From Azospirillum sp. RU38E (GTDB lineage: Bacteria; Pseudomonadota; Alphaproteobacteria; Azospirillales; Azospirillaceae): a stretch of 64,000 nucleotides of DNA. A program made the position numbers and the translations under genes. Positions 34,387 through 43,116 of this stretch are shown here, one piece after another. Location of the stretch: the NCBI RefSeq assembly GCF_900188385.1, contig NZ_FZOI01000002.1:1-64000 (forward strand). Reading direction: 5' to 3'. The notes beneath the pieces were generated by a model. The model was not told the DNA's origin. It searched no databases and worked only from the letters and a program-made list of their open reading frames with translations. Position 1 is the first letter of the stretch, and every line of letters begins with the position of its first letter.

Positions 34387-35054
34387 ACCTGGGCGGGCGG
34401 TCCCGTTTTCTCTGTCGTTCCCCCCATTCTATGGGGTGCAATCCTATCCGGCGGGCGGGGGGCCGCCCGAAATCGCGGCGCGAAAAAGTCACAAGCGGGT
34501 GGCTGTCTACCCCGGAGGTATAGGGGTATAGGCCCCCCGGATGGGGCGGAAATATGGCGGGTCATAGGCGGCTTTTGGCCGGCTTCGGGCCACTGGCGTG
34601 CCGGTGTCCATCCCATCATGTAGATCAAGGTGCGTTCGGCTATGTTTTCTCCCATTTTTTGAATTGTGGTTAAGAAAACAAATCAATTTAGTTAAGTTGA
34701 AAGCCGTTATAGGACGAACCAGCGGGATCGGGAAAGCCACTGAAAAATTATGGCGCGATCTTTAAAGGGGTGATTTGTACTTGTTACATATTTGCTTTCA
34801 GGTGGATTGTGGTCGATTGAGACAAAAATGGGGCTGATTTTACGGTATATGCCTAAAGCGGACGGCAATTACTGCCTTCGAGAGATGTTCAGTTCCGCGC
34901 TTTTCGGGGTAAGGTTCAATCCGAAAGAGGGTCGTTCATTTGGGCTCTCCGGGCGCATCGGCCTCACGGCGGCGAACCGGAAGAGACTCCCGGATGGAGG
35001 AGGCCATGGCTGGACCCCGCCAATGGTGGGAACCAAAAAGCGCAGGAGATGGCA
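34387..35054. other. Long intergenic region before a LuxR-type regulator
   Basis: These 668 bases contain no gene I can support. A GC-rich inverted repeat (GGGCGG-gggg-CCGCCC, 34453-34468) shortly after otsB may be a weak terminator without a U-tract. From about 34630 to 34870 the sequence is AT-rich and probably holds the regulator's promoter, leaving a long leader. A frame at 34792-35112 lacks a ribosome site and overlaps the regulator. Confidence 0.5.
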
Positions 35055-35753
35055 ATGGACAATGTCAGCACGTTTCTCATCGACGCGAACAAGCTGTTCC
35101 GGGAAGGGCTGAAGCGCCTGCTGGAAGAGTCGCCGTTCCAGATCTTGGCGGAGGCCGGCAATGTGCGGGAAGGGCTCCTGGTTGCCGAGCAGGGGCACCG
35201 GCCGGAACTCGTGCTGCTGGATCTGGCCACCGGCGCTGATGACGAAGCCGAAGCCCTGCGCCGTCTGCGCCATGCCTTGCCAGAGGCGCGCATGGTGGTG
35301 CTGACGTCGGAACTCTGCACCCGTCGTCTTTCCAGCGCGCTGGAGGCGGGGGCCGATGGCTATCTGATGAAGGATCTTTCATCCGATGCTCTTACCCAGT
35401 CGCTGCGGCTGGTGATGCTGGGGGAAAAGGTGTTCCCCACCCATCTGGCGGCCCTGCTGATCAGCGGGCGGGTATCCACAGCACCCGCCCCGGAAATGCC
35501 GACCTCCCGCAAGGGCCTATCCCAGCGTGAGGTGCAGATTCTGCGCTGCCTGCTGAGCGGTGACAGCAATAAGATGATTGCCAACCAGCTCTCCATCACC
35601 GAAGCAACGGTGAAGGTGCATTTGAAGAGCCTGCTGCGGAAGATCAACGCCTCCAACCGGACCCAGGCGGCCATCTGGGCGCTGAACAATGGGATCGGGG
35701 GGGAATTGAACGGCGTCGTGGGCGAAACCCCGTCCTTGGCTGCCGCTGGCTGA
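35055..35753 (+). CDS. LuxR-type response regulator (FlcA-like)
   Basis: The product is 232 aa. The start at 35055 has AGGAG six bases upstream; the ATG at 35049 would abut it. Residues ~1-120 are a receiver with the phosphoacceptor in LVLLDLATG and the Lys in YLMKDLSSD. Residues ~155-215 are a LuxR/NarL helix-turn-helix (LSQREVQILRCLL through EATVKVHLKSLLRKI). It should bind DNA when phosphorylated. It resembles FlcA-type regulators that control surface polysaccharide and flocculation in Azospirillum (recollection). It is followed by a good terminator and lies near two more LuxR-type genes. Confidence 0.88.
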   Translation: MDNVSTFLIDANKLFREGLKRLLEESPFQILAEAGNVREGLLVAEQGHRPELVLLDLATGADDEAEALRRLRHALPEARMVVLTSELCTRRLSSALEAGADGYLMKDLSSDALTQSLRLVMLGEKVFPTHLAALLISGRVSTAPAPEMPTSRKGLSQREVQILRCLLSGDSNKMIANQLSITEATVKVHLKSLLRKINASNRTQAAIWALNNGIGGELNGVVGETPSLAAAG

Positions 35754-35766
35754 CCCGTCTGTTTCC

Positions 35767-35789
35767 GCCCCCCGGCTGTGTCGGGGGGC
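35767..35789 (+). terminator. Terminator after the LuxR-type regulator
   Basis: An 8-bp stem GCCCCCCG / CGGGGGGC with a 7-base loop is followed by TTCTC. It sits in the 39-base gap between two convergent regulator genes and probably ends both. Confidence 0.65.
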
Positions 35790-35792
35790 TTC

Positions 35793-36443
35793 TCAATGTA
35801 GAATACGGTCATGCCCGGCTGATTGGATCGTGGCTTGGTTGCGGGCGGCAAAGACGCCCGCTTCTGTACGGTTGCGAAAATGCAGCCGACTCAGCATTGA
35901 TCGTACCAGCGACTTGACCGTCGCTTCCGGCAGGCCCAGTGCCTTGCCGATATTTCTGTTGTTCAGTCCCTGCCCCAACGCCAGCAGACACCGATGTTCG
36001 GCCGGGGAAAGCCGATCCAGCAAGGGTAGCCGCATCTGATCGATTCCCGACTGGCTGAGCAGTTGGGGCGGTAAGGCCGTATGCGCCTCCCGTCCCAGCG
36101 TGACCAGCGGCCGGGCGCGGCCGCGGATACTGTCGGTAAAAATCCAGGCATCAGCGAAAGGCAGCAAGGGGGCGGCATCCAGCGTTTCTGCCAGGGACAG
36201 CACCAGCAGGATTCGTCCCCGCCGTGACAGGCGCAGGCAAGCCACCGGCTCCCGCTCCCGCAGCAGGCTGAAATGGGGCAGGTCGATCAATAAGATATCG
36301 GGTTGAATGGCCGCCTGCAGCAGGGCGCCCACGCTCGGATAATGTGACAGCTCTTGGACATGATCCCACAGCCCTTCCGACAAGGCAGAATCGATGGCTG
36401 CACTGGAAACCAGAATGGCCACACGGGACGTCATATCCGGCAT
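35793..36443 (-). CDS. LuxR-type transcriptional regulator with receiver-like domain
   Basis: The product is 216 aa from the ATG at 36443; an ATG at 36434 is an alternative. The N-terminal ~120 residues have a receiver-like fold with one Asp in DILLIDLPH, but the acidic pocket near the N-terminus (VAILVSSAA) is lost, so phosphorylation is doubtful. Residues ~140-205 are the helix-turn-helix LSPAEHRCLLALGQGL through EATVKSLVRSMLSRLHF. It converges with the regulator at 35055 and diverges from the one at 36898. Target genes are unknown. Confidence 0.82.
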   Translation of the reverse strand: MPDMTSRVAILVSSAAIDSALSEGLWDHVQELSHYPSVGALLQAAIQPDILLIDLPHFSLLREREPVACLRLSRRGRILLVLSLAETLDAAPLLPFADAWIFTDSIRGRARPLVTLGREAHTALPPQLLSQSGIDQMRLPLLDRLSPAEHRCLLALGQGLNNRNIGKALGLPEATVKSLVRSMLSRLHFRNRTEAGVFAARNQATIQSAGHDRILH

Positions 36444-36897
36444 TCCCGAACCTGTTGAGATCGAGTCTCTCGCCGTTGTTTCATACTATAATATGATTTC
36501 TGGGTTGCGGCTTGCCCGTTGACGGGTTGCATATGACATCCCCGATATTTATGACACTATGGCTATGGAATGTTTTAAGAACGAGCACCGCAAGATGGGC
36601 AAATGAGGGAGGCCGTGTTTCATGACCTAACCCGTTCGAGCCTATCTAATCTTGGTTAACGCTTATTGATATTCGCGGGGTTATCACTAGGCGTAGATTT
36701 GTCCATCCTCACTGTTTCCCGATAAAATCGGTTAACGGCTCGTTATGGTTGAGCGCGATGCTTTTAAGCTGCACCCAAAGATTTTGCGTTTTGCTGATGC
36801 ATAAAATTGTAGGAGCGCGAAACCCCGTGTATAGTGGGTCTGTGCCATCCCACACCACCCATGACAGGTTGCGGGATGGCCCAAGGGGTCGGAACGA
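36444..36897. other. Divergent intergenic region between two LuxR-type genes
   Basis: These 454 bases are AT-richer than average and should contain both promoters. An inverted repeat GCCATCCC / GGGATGGC (36844-36851 and 36873-36880) with a 21-base loop lies in the leader of the gene at 36898, 17 bases before its start. GGTTAACG occurs twice (near 36655 and 36730), but no full CtrA motif was found. No gene is visible. Confidence 0.45.
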
Positions 36898-37563
36898 ATG
36901 CGTATTCTATTGATCGATCATGAGGCTGGCTTTTGCCAGCGGGTACGGCAGATTGCCCGGCGGGCCGGTGTCACTGACCGTGTGGATGAGGTGGCGGATC
37001 TGGCGGAGGCGCGTGCCTTGGCCGGGTTGCAACCGGACGCCCATGTTGTTGTCCTGTCCATGACCATGGTGTCACGGGGGGCCATCAGGGATTTCGTTGC
37101 TGTCTGTCCTGCTTTGCCCTTGATCGCTGTGGGCGGGAATGATCCGGAGCGGATGCGCGCCGCTTTGGGCGAGGGCGCGCGGGCTTACGTCCGGCGTGCC
37201 GATGTGGATGCGGAACTGGCCAACGCCCTGCAGGTGGTGGCCGATGGTGGCATCTTTGTGCCGCCCGTTGTGGCGATGCGTCCGGGCGGGGAACCGTTAA
37301 TGACCGTCGCCGGCCCGGTTCCGGCCGGCTTTTTCCGTGAGGATGCGGGCAAGCAGTTGACGCCGCGTCAGCGGGAAATCCTGGTGATGATCCGCCAGGG
37401 GCGCTCCAATATCGAAATAGCAGAGACTTTGGATTTGACCGTTGGAACGGTGAAAATCCATATCACTGCAATTTTCAAGGCCCTTGGGGTGCGCAACCGG
37501 ACCCAGGCCATGGTGGCGGCCGATTGGCTGAACCTCAATCCGCCGGAACCGGTGGGCGACTGA
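36898..37563 (+). CDS. LuxR-type regulator with degenerate receiver
   Basis: The product is 221 aa. The N-terminal ~115 residues follow a receiver fold (MRILLIDHEAGFCQRV keeps the first acidic residues), but the phosphoacceptor position reads VVVLSMTMVS, with Ser instead of Asp. It is therefore probably not controlled by phosphorylation. Residues ~145-205 form the helix-turn-helix LTPRQREILVMIRQG through VGTVKIHITAIFKALGV. It is the third LuxR-type gene in a 2.5 kb stretch. The start has GGGGTCGG upstream. It is likely a stand-alone transcription factor. Confidence 0.85.
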   Translation: MRILLIDHEAGFCQRVRQIARRAGVTDRVDEVADLAEARALAGLQPDAHVVVLSMTMVSRGAIRDFVAVCPALPLIAVGGNDPERMRAALGEGARAYVRRADVDAELANALQVVADGGIFVPPVVAMRPGGEPLMTVAGPVPAGFFREDAGKQLTPRQREILVMIRQGRSNIEIAETLDLTVGTVKIHITAIFKALGVRNRTQAMVAADWLNLNPPEPVGD

Positions 37564-37815
37564 ACAGCCACATCGCCAGAAGCTGTATCCGCGCCTTCAG
37601 CCTGCCGCGCAGCGCTGATTTCCGGCATTCATTCGCTTTTTGCCCCGCAATTGCCTGAAAGCATCGTATTGTTATCACCGCCTTGGCCGCTGGGATTATC
37701 CGTTCCGGTCGTGCAAGGGCGGTGAAGGGAAGGGGCAGCCGCCTTGACCCGGGGCGGGGTGTCTGGTATCGCCCCCCTTTGTTTATTCGGTTCGGCGACC
37801 GGCCGAGGGTGATGC

Positions 37816-38478
37816 ATGTCCGACATCTTTCGCGAAGTTGACGAGGATCTCCGTCGCGATCAATTGGTCTCCTTCTGGAAGCGCTACGGCGCGACTGTGG
37901 TGGGTGGGGCCGTTCTGATCGTGGTGGCCACGGCCGGCTATGTAGGCTGGAAAGAGTGGCGCGCCAGTGAGATGGAGAAGCGTACCGCCGTGCTGAGCGC
38001 GGCGCTGGCCAAGGCCCGGCCGGAAGAAGGCGCGCCCGACGTGAAGGTCGCCGGCGATGCGCTGGCCGCTGCTGCCAGCCAGTTGGGGCAGAGCCAGGCC
38101 GTTATCGCCCGCCTGTATGAGGCGGGCCTGCGCGCCCGCAACGGGCAGCGGGACGAGGCGGTTGCGCTGTATGACCAGATCGCCGGCAGCGGGGAGAGCG
38201 ATGCCCTGTTGCGCGATATGGCCACCCTGCTGTCGGTGCAGTTGCAGATGGATGCGGGCGACCCGGCCAAGCTGGGCCAGCGCATTGCCCCGCTGTTGAC
38301 GGCTGGTAACCCCTGGCGGGCCTCTGCCACCGAACTGGCCGGCCTGCTGGCCGCCAAGACGGGCGACAATGCCCGCGCCGAACAGCTGTTCAAGCAGCTT
38401 GCCGAGGATGCCCAGGCCCCGCAGGGCGTGCGCAGCCGTGCCACCGAACTCGCCGCGCTGTTCGCGGCGCCGAAATGA
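37816..38478 (+). CDS. YfgM-like membrane-anchored TPR protein
   Basis: The product is 220 aa. A short cytoplasmic start (SDIFREVDEDLRRDQLVSFW) precedes one membrane helix (~residues 26-45, TVVGGAVLIVVATAGYVGW). The rest is a helical repeat region (ARLYEAGLRARNGQRDEAVA, EQLFKQLAED) in the periplasm, typical of YfgM. YfgM-type proteins associate with the Sec translocon and periplasmic chaperones. The position directly before bamB and der is the same as in many proteobacteria. The stop overlaps the next possible start as ATGA. Confidence 0.85.
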   Translation: MSDIFREVDEDLRRDQLVSFWKRYGATVVGGAVLIVVATAGYVGWKEWRASEMEKRTAVLSAALAKARPEEGAPDVKVAGDALAAAASQLGQSQAVIARLYEAGLRARNGQRDEAVALYDQIAGSGESDALLRDMATLLSVQLQMDAGDPAKLGQRIAPLLTAGNPWRASATELAGLLAAKTGDNARAEQLFKQLAEDAQAPQGVRSRATELAALFAAPK

Positions 38479-39887
38479 CGCCCGAGAACCAGGATATCAT
38501 GGTCAGCAGCACCCGTTTCGGCGCCCCGCGCGCCACGTCTTCCGCCCGGTCTTCCCGTTATGTGATGGCTCGCCGGGTGGCGGCGCCTTTGCTTGCCTGT
38601 CTGCTGCTGTCCGGCTGCGGTATCGGCGACTGGTTCAGCGAGGATAAGGGCCCCAAGCTGGGCGGCAACCGCATCTCCGTGCTGCAGCTTCAGCAGCAAT
38701 TGGAAGTCGACCCCCAGGTGGCGGATCAGGCGGTTGCCCTGCCGGAAGCCCAGGCCAATGCCGACTGGGCGCAGCCCGGCGGCAACCCGGCGCATTATCC
38801 CGGTAATGTGGCCCTGAGCAATGGTCCGCTGCGTCGCGTCTGGTCGGCCAGCATCCAGGGTTCCTCTTCCAGCGCGCGTCTGCTGGCCGGCCCGGTGGTG
38901 GCCAATGGCCGGCTTTACGTGCTGGACACGGATTATGACCTGCACGCCTTTGATGCCAAGAGCGGGGCGCGCGTCTGGCGCCGCAATATCCTGCGGGAAA
39001 AGCAGGATGGCGAAGCCTTTGGCGGTGGCGTGACGGTGGCCAATGGCCGCCTCTATGCCACCAATGGCTTTGGTGAGGCGGTGGCCCTGGATGTCGACAA
39101 GGGGGATGTGGTCTGGCGGCGGCGAATCGCCGGTCCGATCCGTTCCGCCCCCACGGTGGTGGATAACCGCGTCTTCGTCTCGGCGGTGGATAACCAGCTG
39201 ATCTCCCTGAATGCGGAGACTGGTGCCCTGGAATGGTATCACACCGGCTTCCTGGAGCCGGCGGCCCTGCTGGGCGGTTCTGCCGCCGCGATTGAGGGGG
39301 ATACGGCGATTGTCCCCTATTCGTCTGGCGAGGTCTTCGCCCTGCGCGTGGAAAATGGCCGACAGGCCTGGCAGGACAGTCTGGCGTCGGTGCGCCGGGG
39401 TGAGAACCTGACCGGCCTGGCCGACATTCGTGGTCTGCCGGTGATTGCCGATGGCGTGGCCTATGCCATCAGCCATTCCGGCCGCATGGCCGCCATCGAT
39501 ATCCGCTCCGGCCAGCGCGTCTGGGAACAGGATATTGGCGGCATCACCACCCCGGCCGTGGTGGGCGACTGGGTGTTCGTCACCACCAATGACAGCCAGG
39601 TGGTAGCCTTGACCCGCAAGGATGGCCGTGTCCGCTGGATTGCCGAGCTGGATCGCTATGAAGATCCGGAGGACCGGGAAGACCCGATCCTGTGGACCGG
39701 TCCGCTGGTGGCCGGTGGCCGCCTGATCCTGACCAACAGCACCGGCCAGATGGTGGAACTGTCGGTGACGGATGGCAAGGTGATCCGGCGTACAGAGCTG
39801 CCCGGCCCTGCGATCCAGGCCCCTGTCGTTGCCGGTGAGACCCTGTATATTCTCACCGAGGACGGCGACGTGGTCGCCTATCAGTAA
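38475..39887 (+). CDS. bamB: Outer-membrane assembly lipoprotein BamB
   Basis: The product is up to 470 aa. The ATG at 38475 overlaps the upstream stop; 38499 has AGGA before it, and 38565 would leave a normal 18-residue lipoprotein signal, MARRVAAPLLACLLLSGC, so the true start is uncertain. The lipobox LLSGC is clear. The mature protein is an eight-bladed PQQ-like propeller with repeated blade motifs such as GRLYVLDTDYDLHAFDAKSG, VFVSAVDNQLISLNAETG and VVALTRKDGRVRW. BamB supports BamA in inserting outer-membrane proteins. It is followed by der 14 bases later. Confidence 0.93.
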   Translation: MTPENQDIMVSSTRFGAPRATSSARSSRYVMARRVAAPLLACLLLSGCGIGDWFSEDKGPKLGGNRISVLQLQQQLEVDPQVADQAVALPEAQANADWAQPGGNPAHYPGNVALSNGPLRRVWSASIQGSSSSARLLAGPVVANGRLYVLDTDYDLHAFDAKSGARVWRRNILREKQDGEAFGGGVTVANGRLYATNGFGEAVALDVDKGDVVWRRRIAGPIRSAPTVVDNRVFVSAVDNQLISLNAETGALEWYHTGFLEPAALLGGSAAAIEGDTAIVPYSSGEVFALRVENGRQAWQDSLASVRRGENLTGLADIRGLPVIADGVAYAISHSGRMAAIDIRSGQRVWEQDIGGITTPAVVGDWVFVTTNDSQVVALTRKDGRVRWIAELDRYEDPEDREDPILWTGPLVAGGRLILTNSTGQMVELSVTDGKVIRRTELPGPAIQAPVVAGETLYILTEDGDVVAYQ

Positions 39888-39901
39888 TTGGAGTGTTTTA
39901 A

Positions 39902-41329
39902 GTGATAAAGGCCACGCACCGGCTGACGGTCGCCATTGTCGGGCGACCGAATGTCGGCAAGTCCACCCTGTTCAACCGGCTGGTCGGCAAGAAGATTGCC
40001 CTGGTTGATGACACGCCGGGCGTGACCCGCGACTGGCGTGCGGCTGATGGCCGAGTCGGTGGGCTGGAATTCACGGTGGTCGATACGGCCGGTCTGGAAG
40101 ATGTGTTCGATGGCAGCCTGGAGGCGCGGATGCGTGTCCAGACCGAGCGTGCCATCGAACGCGCCGATGTCTGCCTGTTCCTGATTGATGCCCGCGCCGG
40201 TGTCACGGCGATGGACAAGCATTTTGCCGCCTGGCTGCGGGCGCGGGTGAAGACCCCGACGATTCTGGTGGCCAACAAGTGCGAGGGGGCGGCCAGCCAG
40301 CCCGGCTTGATCGAGGCTTATGAGTTGGGCCTGGGTGAGCCGGTGCCGCTGTCGGCCGAACATGGCGAGGGCATGGCCGATCTGGTCGATGCCCTGCTGC
40401 CGCATATGCCGAAGGAAGAGCCGGCGCCGGAGGCGGAGGTCGAAGACGACCTGCCCGAGGATGATCTGGTTGAAGCCATCGCTGCAGAGAAGACCGACGA
40501 TGTGCCGGATGAGCCGGAGCCCAAGGCCCTGCAGATGGCCATTGTCGGGCGTCCCAATGTTGGCAAATCCACCCTGTTGAACGCGCTGGTGCAGGAGGAG
40601 CGGGTGCTGACCGGGCCTGAGGCCGGCATGACCCGCGATGCCATCGCGGTGGAATGGAACTGGAAGGGCCGGGCTGTCCGGCTGGTCGACACGGCCGGCC
40701 TGCGCAAGCGGGCCCGCGTGGATGACAAGCTGGAACGGGCGGCCAATCAGGATACGCTGCGCGTCATCCGCATGGCCCATGTGGTGGTGCTGGTGCTGGA
40801 TGCCGATGGCATTCTGGACAAGCAGGATCTGACCATCGCCCGGCTGGTGGTGGAGGAGGGGCGCGCCCTGGTCATCGCGCTCAACAAATGGGATGCGGTG
40901 GTGGACAAGAATGCCGCCCTGCGCCGCCTGACCGACCGGCTGCAGACCTCGCTGCCGCAGGTGAAGGGTATCCCCACCGTCACCATTTCCGCCCTGAAGG
41001 GCCAGCGGCTGGCGGAATTGCTGGATTGCGTGGTGACCACCTATGGTGTGTGGAACCGGCGTATCCCCACCTCGCAGCTGAACCGCTGGCTGGCGGGGAT
41101 GACGGAATCGCATCCGCCGCCGCTGGTGGATGGCCGCCGCCTGAAGATTCGCTATATGACCCAGGTGAAGAGCCGGCCGCCCACCTTCGCCCTGTTCGTC
41201 AGCAAGCCGGTGGACCTGCCGGAAAACTATTCCCGCTATCTGGTGAACGGGCTGCGGGAGAGTTTCGATCTGCCGGGCATCCCCATCCGGATGCTGCTGC
41301 GCAAGGGCAGTTCCAATCCCTTTGATTAA
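39902..41329 (+). CDS. der: Ribosome-assembly GTPase Der (EngA)
   Basis: The product is 475 aa with a GTG start (GGAG eight bases upstream). It has two tandem GTPase domains: the first with [14 protein letters not shown] near residue 14 and DTAGLED, the second with [14 protein letters not shown] near residue 219 and [11 protein letters not shown], plus NKWD. An acidic linker joins them, and a KH-like C-terminal domain begins around [13 protein letters not shown]. Der is essential for 50S subunit maturation. The yfgM-bamB-der order is conserved in proteobacteria. A strong terminator follows at 41361. Confidence 0.97.
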   Translation: MIKATHRLTVAIVGRPNVGKSTLFNRLVGKKIALVDDTPGVTRDWRAADGRVGGLEFTVVDTAGLEDVFDGSLEARMRVQTERAIERADVCLFLIDARAGVTAMDKHFAAWLRARVKTPTILVANKCEGAASQPGLIEAYELGLGEPVPLSAEHGEGMADLVDALLPHMPKEEPAPEAEVEDDLPEDDLVEAIAAEKTDDVPDEPEPKALQMAIVGRPNVGKSTLLNALVQEERVLTGPEAGMTRDAIAVEWNWKGRAVRLVDTAGLRKRARVDDKLERAANQDTLRVIRMAHVVVLVLDADGILDKQDLTIARLVVEEGRALVIALNKWDAVVDKNAALRRLTDRLQTSLPQVKGIPTVTISALKGQRLAELLDCVVTTYGVWNRRIPTSQLNRWLAGMTESHPPPLVDGRRLKIRYMTQVKSRPPTFALFVSKPVDLPENYSRYLVNGLRESFDLPGIPIRMLLRKGSSNPFD

Positions 41330-41360
41330 GCCGGGAATGGTTTTCAGCAATATTACCGAC

Positions 41361-41388
41361 GCGGCGCCCCCTCCCCTGGGGGCGCCGC
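41361..41388 (+). terminator. Terminator after der
   Basis: An 11-bp perfect stem GCGGCGCCCCC / GGGGGCGCCGC with a 6-base loop is followed by TATTCTTTTG, 32 bases after the der stop. It ends the yfgM-bamB-der transcript. Confidence 0.85.
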
Positions 41389-41473
41389 TATTCTTTTGAA
41401 CTCATCCTGTGCTCAACAGTGCATTGCCTCTCCCCCTATATTCCATAGACTAAGCCTGTTCATGGGGGCTTTC

Positions 41474-42679
41474 ATGTTTTTCGGTCTTGGTTTCTGGAAC
41501 AAGCGTCTGACCTTTGAAGTCTTCCTGAAAGTGGAAGACCGATGGCAGCTGCATATGCTCTGCGATACGGAAGAAGATGCGATTGCCGAGGCCAGACATC
41601 TGCTGATCACCGACAGAACGCATGATGTGAAGGTTGTCCGACTGCGCACGCTGGTCAATGGCGTGGGCTCCGAAACCGTGGTTTATGAGCAGTCGCGCCC
41701 TGCCCGCACGGTGAAACCACTGACGGTTTGCACCCCGGTGGGGGAGGTGGCCCTGTGCCAGCAGCTGGAGGACCTCTATACAACGGAAGGCCGCCGGACC
41801 ATCAGCCAGGTGATGCGGGATTATCTGCAGCGCAATAATATCGGCGCCAGTGAATTGCTGCATTGCTACAGCCATATACGCAAGCTGCAGGATGCGCAGG
41901 GGCTTGTGAATGCGGCCCTGCACCGTGTTGCCGGCGTTCAGGCCTCCGTGTCCGGGCAAACCCCGAAACAACGCCTGACCCTGCTGGATGGCCTGATCAC
42001 CCAGGCACAACAGAAGGCGCGTGCGTTTGCTGCCGAACGCGGTTCCTACCCCGATTTCCGGGGTAAGGATCTGGGGGGCTTCAGCAACCATATCCTGGAA
42101 CGTACTTCGCTGGATTTGCACGATTACGTGCTGAATTCGCTGATCAGCATCTGGCTGTTCGATTACCGTTCCCTGCTGGGCAAGGTGGAGGCTTTGTCCA
42201 TGCTTGCGGGGGCCAATGTGGAAAATGGGCTTATCCGGCAGGTGGATGCCATTCTTGCCGACTTACTGATTTTTGCCGATGTCGTGCAGGAACTGCTCGC
42301 CCCACAGCCCACGCTGGGGGAGGCGCTGTTGCGGTTGGCTGATGTCGTGCTATGCCGCAAGGGGGCTGGCGAATCGCTGGTCAGCCCGGCAATGAAGCAG
42401 ATAACCCGGCTGATCCAGGAGGGGCATCTGCCGCAAAGCCAAGCCGCCCTGGCTGAGCGTCTGCTGCGGGAGATCAATGCCGACAAGCCGTTGGATAGCC
42501 GTGACCCTACCCGTGACCCGGCGCTGTTGGAACGCCTGGTGATGGCGCTGTCGGGCGAGGATGGCACCATCCTGGGCGGCGAGGTGACGCGCCAATCCAT
42601 TGAGCGTCGGCGCCTGCGTCAGCGGGAGGCGCTGCTGCGCGCCCATGGTTTGCACAGCATCGCCGACAATCTACGCTGA
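41474..42679 (+). CDS. Conserved-looking protein of unknown function next to sciP
   Basis: The product is 401 aa from the ATG at 41474, chosen for a GGGGG ribosome site five bases upstream; ATGs at 41396 and 41462 are less likely. The N-terminal ~80 residues (LTFEVFLKVEDRWQLHMLCD, then DAIAEARHLL and VKVVRL) look like a small alpha/beta domain. The remaining ~320 are helical, charged and without membrane segments or signal peptide, with a 'DLHDYVLNSLISIWLFDYRSL' stretch split by family-like spacing. I recognise no family. It lies between der and the flagellar/cell-cycle block. Confidence 0.7.
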   Translation: MFFGLGFWNKRLTFEVFLKVEDRWQLHMLCDTEEDAIAEARHLLITDRTHDVKVVRLRTLVNGVGSETVVYEQSRPARTVKPLTVCTPVGEVALCQQLEDLYTTEGRRTISQVMRDYLQRNNIGASELLHCYSHIRKLQDAQGLVNAALHRVAGVQASVSGQTPKQRLTLLDGLITQAQQKARAFAAERGSYPDFRGKDLGGFSNHILERTSLDLHDYVLNSLISIWLFDYRSLLGKVEALSMLAGANVENGLIRQVDAILADLLIFADVVQELLAPQPTLGEALLRLADVVLCRKGAGESLVSPAMKQITRLIQEGHLPQSQAALAERLLREINADKPLDSRDPTRDPALLERLVMALSGEDGTILGGEVTRQSIERRRLRQREALLRAHGLHSIADNLR

Positions 42680-42714
42680 ACTCATTTGTATGGATGTGGG
42701 TCGGTGACGACTGC

Positions 42715-43020
42715 TCACTCCATACCCACAGGGCGACGATAATCCTGCAGGCGGGTGACGCGCAGCGCCTTCACGCCATGGCGGTCGATCAGCCGTTGCC
42801 AGGAGGCAAGCTCCTCTTCTGACAAGCTGTAGCGGTTGCAGGCTTCGGCGAAGCTCAACAGGCCGGCGCGCACGCCGGCCACCACTTCCGCCTTGCGACG
42901 CATCACCCAGCGGCGTGTGTCAGGCGGCGGCAGATCGTCCAGCGTCAGGCTGGTGACGTTGGAGGCCTGGGGGCTGGCGTCGGCAACTTCGTCCGCGCCG
43001 TTGCGGGTTAAAATGGTCAT
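42715..43020 (-). CDS. sciP: SciP-type CtrA inhibitor (DUF1153)
   Basis: The product is 101 aa. The ATG at 43020 has GAGG six bases upstream; a TTG at 43032 is an alternative. The core LPPPDTRRWVMRRKAEVVAG, then LLSFAEACNRYSLSEEELASW and a RHGVKALRVTRLQDYR ending, is the conserved DUF1153 helix-turn-helix. In Caulobacter SciP binds CtrA and blocks its activation of promoters, including flagellar ones. Its place just downstream of flgD and a CtrA-like site fits that role. The N-terminal ~30 residues are not conserved. Confidence 0.92.
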   Translation of the reverse strand: MTILTRNGADEVADASPQASNVTSLTLDDLPPPDTRRWVMRRKAEVVAGVRAGLLSFAEACNRYSLSEEELASWQRLIDRHGVKALRVTRLQDYRRPVGME

Positions 43021-43101
43021 TGTTGACCTCAATCAACGGGGTACCCCCATCGATAAGGTCAGCGCCATTAACAAACAGTGAAAGACTGTAAAATAACTTT
43101 G

Positions 43102-43116
43102 GTTACCATTACTTAA
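43102..43116 (-). promoter_or_regulatory. Candidate CtrA-binding site upstream of sciP
   Basis: On the minus strand the site reads TTAA, seven bases, TAAC, one base away from the CtrA consensus TTAA-N7-TTAA(C). It lies 82 bases before the sciP start and overlaps the flgD stop. Control of sciP by CtrA is known in Caulobacter; here it is inferred. Confidence 0.4.

Noticed and set aside
34792-35112. 106-codon frame before the LuxR-type regulator
   Set aside because: Overlaps the regulator start out of frame and lacks a ribosome site.
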